Shown here: one piece after another, positions 39,990 through 40,245 of the stretch
How positions within the stretch are numbered: position 1 is the stretch's first letter
Layout of the letters: every line of letters begins with the position of its first letter
Assembly (NCBI GenBank): GCA_016935755.1
Contig: JAFGQI010000077.1
Location: 1-40,245, forward strand
Reading direction: 5' to 3'
Origin: Anaerolineales bacterium
Lineage (GTDB): Bacteria; Chloroflexota; Anaerolineae; Anaerolineales; UBA4823
Length of the DNA: 40,245 bases
The notes under the pieces: model-generated
What the model was told of the DNA's origin: nothing
Database searches by the model: none
What the model saw: the letters and a program-made list of their open reading frames with translations, nothing else
Position numbers and translations under genes: made by a program

Positions 39990-40245
39990 ATGATGCTGGA
40001 AAACATCATCACCTGGGCTGAAATCGATCTGGACGCCATTGCCTATAATGTGCAGGCTTTCAAGCACTATGTCGGAGAGAAAGTTGACCTGATGGCGGTG
40101 GTCAAGGCCAACGCCTACGGTCACGGCGCGGTGCGCGTGGCGCGGGCTGCCCTGCAGGCTGGCGCGGCCCGCCTGGCAGTGCACCGCCTGGTCGAGGGTA
40201 TTGAGCTGCGCCGGGCGGGCCTGCAGGCGCCCATCCTGATCATGG
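39990..40245 (+). CDS. alr: Alanine racemase, 5' part (gene runs off the window)
   Basis: The visible N-terminus (about 85 residues) reads ITWAEIDLDAIAYNVQAFKH, then the PLP-lysine motif MAVVKANAYGHGA and RAALQAGAARLAVHRLVEG. It makes D-alanine for peptidoglycan. ATG at 39990 or 39993 directly follows the stop codon of the 47-codon frame, and TGGAG lies within that frame's end, so translation is probably coupled. The C-terminal domain is beyond the window. Confidence 0.93.
   Translation, partial: MMLENIITWAEIDLDAIAYNVQAFKHYVGEKVDLMAVVKANAYGHGAVRVARAALQAGAARLAVHRLVEGIELRRAGLQAPILIM

Noticed and set aside
1..40245. tRNA, rRNA, CRISPR array, prophage or transposase
   Set aside because: No cloverleaf with a TTCGA-type arm, no regularly spaced repeats, and no integrase or transposase motif was noticed by eye.

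Overview
The window reads as a GC-rich chromosomal segment of a non-model bacterium, most likely a member of the Chloroflexota (Anaerolineae-like). This is an inference from protein style: lipoproteins and secreted enzymes with long Pro/Thr linkers, a secreted peptidase ending in a YLP-type tail, multi-GAF SpoIIE phosphatases, and a Gram-positive-type SOS box. Housekeeping genes (dnaX, holA, radA, alr, lipB, dcd, an RlmD-type methyltransferase) are interspersed with accessory operons. No rRNA, tRNA, CRISPR array, prophage or intact insertion sequence was seen. No gap between genes exceeds about 300 bases.

Layout. 1-2.8 kb: the 5' part of dnaX (minus), a DUF1992 protein and a LysM/lamin-tail membrane protein (minus), then a YacP-like NYN protein (plus) that looks leaderless. 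3.0-7.5 kb: a minus-strand partner-switching operon, STAS antagonist -> HATPase switch kinase -> five-GAF PP2C phosphatase. 7.8-11.4 kb: a plus-strand sugar-use operon, MFS permease -> GH4 glycosidase -> PfkB kinase. 11.4-13.1 kb: a PlsC-like acyltransferase and a protein of the group often annotated 'quinate 5-dehydrogenase', with a REP-like inverted repeat between them. 13.3 kb: a DUF1801 gene behind a strong leader hairpin.

13.7-17.8 kb (minus) is the most interesting block. A UbiD-family decarboxylase, a DUF2721 membrane protein, a VapB/VapC toxin-antitoxin pair and the large and small subunits of an aconitase-X enzyme run in one direction, mostly joined by 4-base or 1-base overlaps. Aconitase X plus a UbiD homologue is the enzyme pair (phosphomevalonate dehydratase and anhydromevalonate phosphate decarboxylase) that defines the archaeal-type mevalonate pathway. 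Finding both in one bacterial operon, with a toxin-antitoxin module coupled to them, is the main claim of this annotation.

17.9-20.0 kb: two Hsp20 genes (minus) diverge from a CbpA-type J-domain gene (plus) across a spacer holding a perfect 11-bp inverted repeat. 20.0-30.2 kb, all plus: a coiled-coil membrane protein, a small stand-alone domain protein with a strong terminator, ftcD, two lipoproteins (M23 peptidase and CapA-like), dcd, lipB, a secreted M28 peptidase and an FHA membrane protein. 30.2-31.9 kb: a lipoprotein gluzincin (minus). 32.1-33.3 kb: an RlmD-like methyltransferase. 33.3-34.6 kb: an ATPase and a small orphan protein under a consensus promoter that carries a perfect LexA-type palindrome. 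34.6-38.2 kb (minus): holA, a DUF6391 protein, an HTH regulator and a PucC/BCD-type transporter. 38.4-40.2 kb: radA (minus), a 47-codon remnant of a transglutaminase-like protein, and the start of alr (plus).
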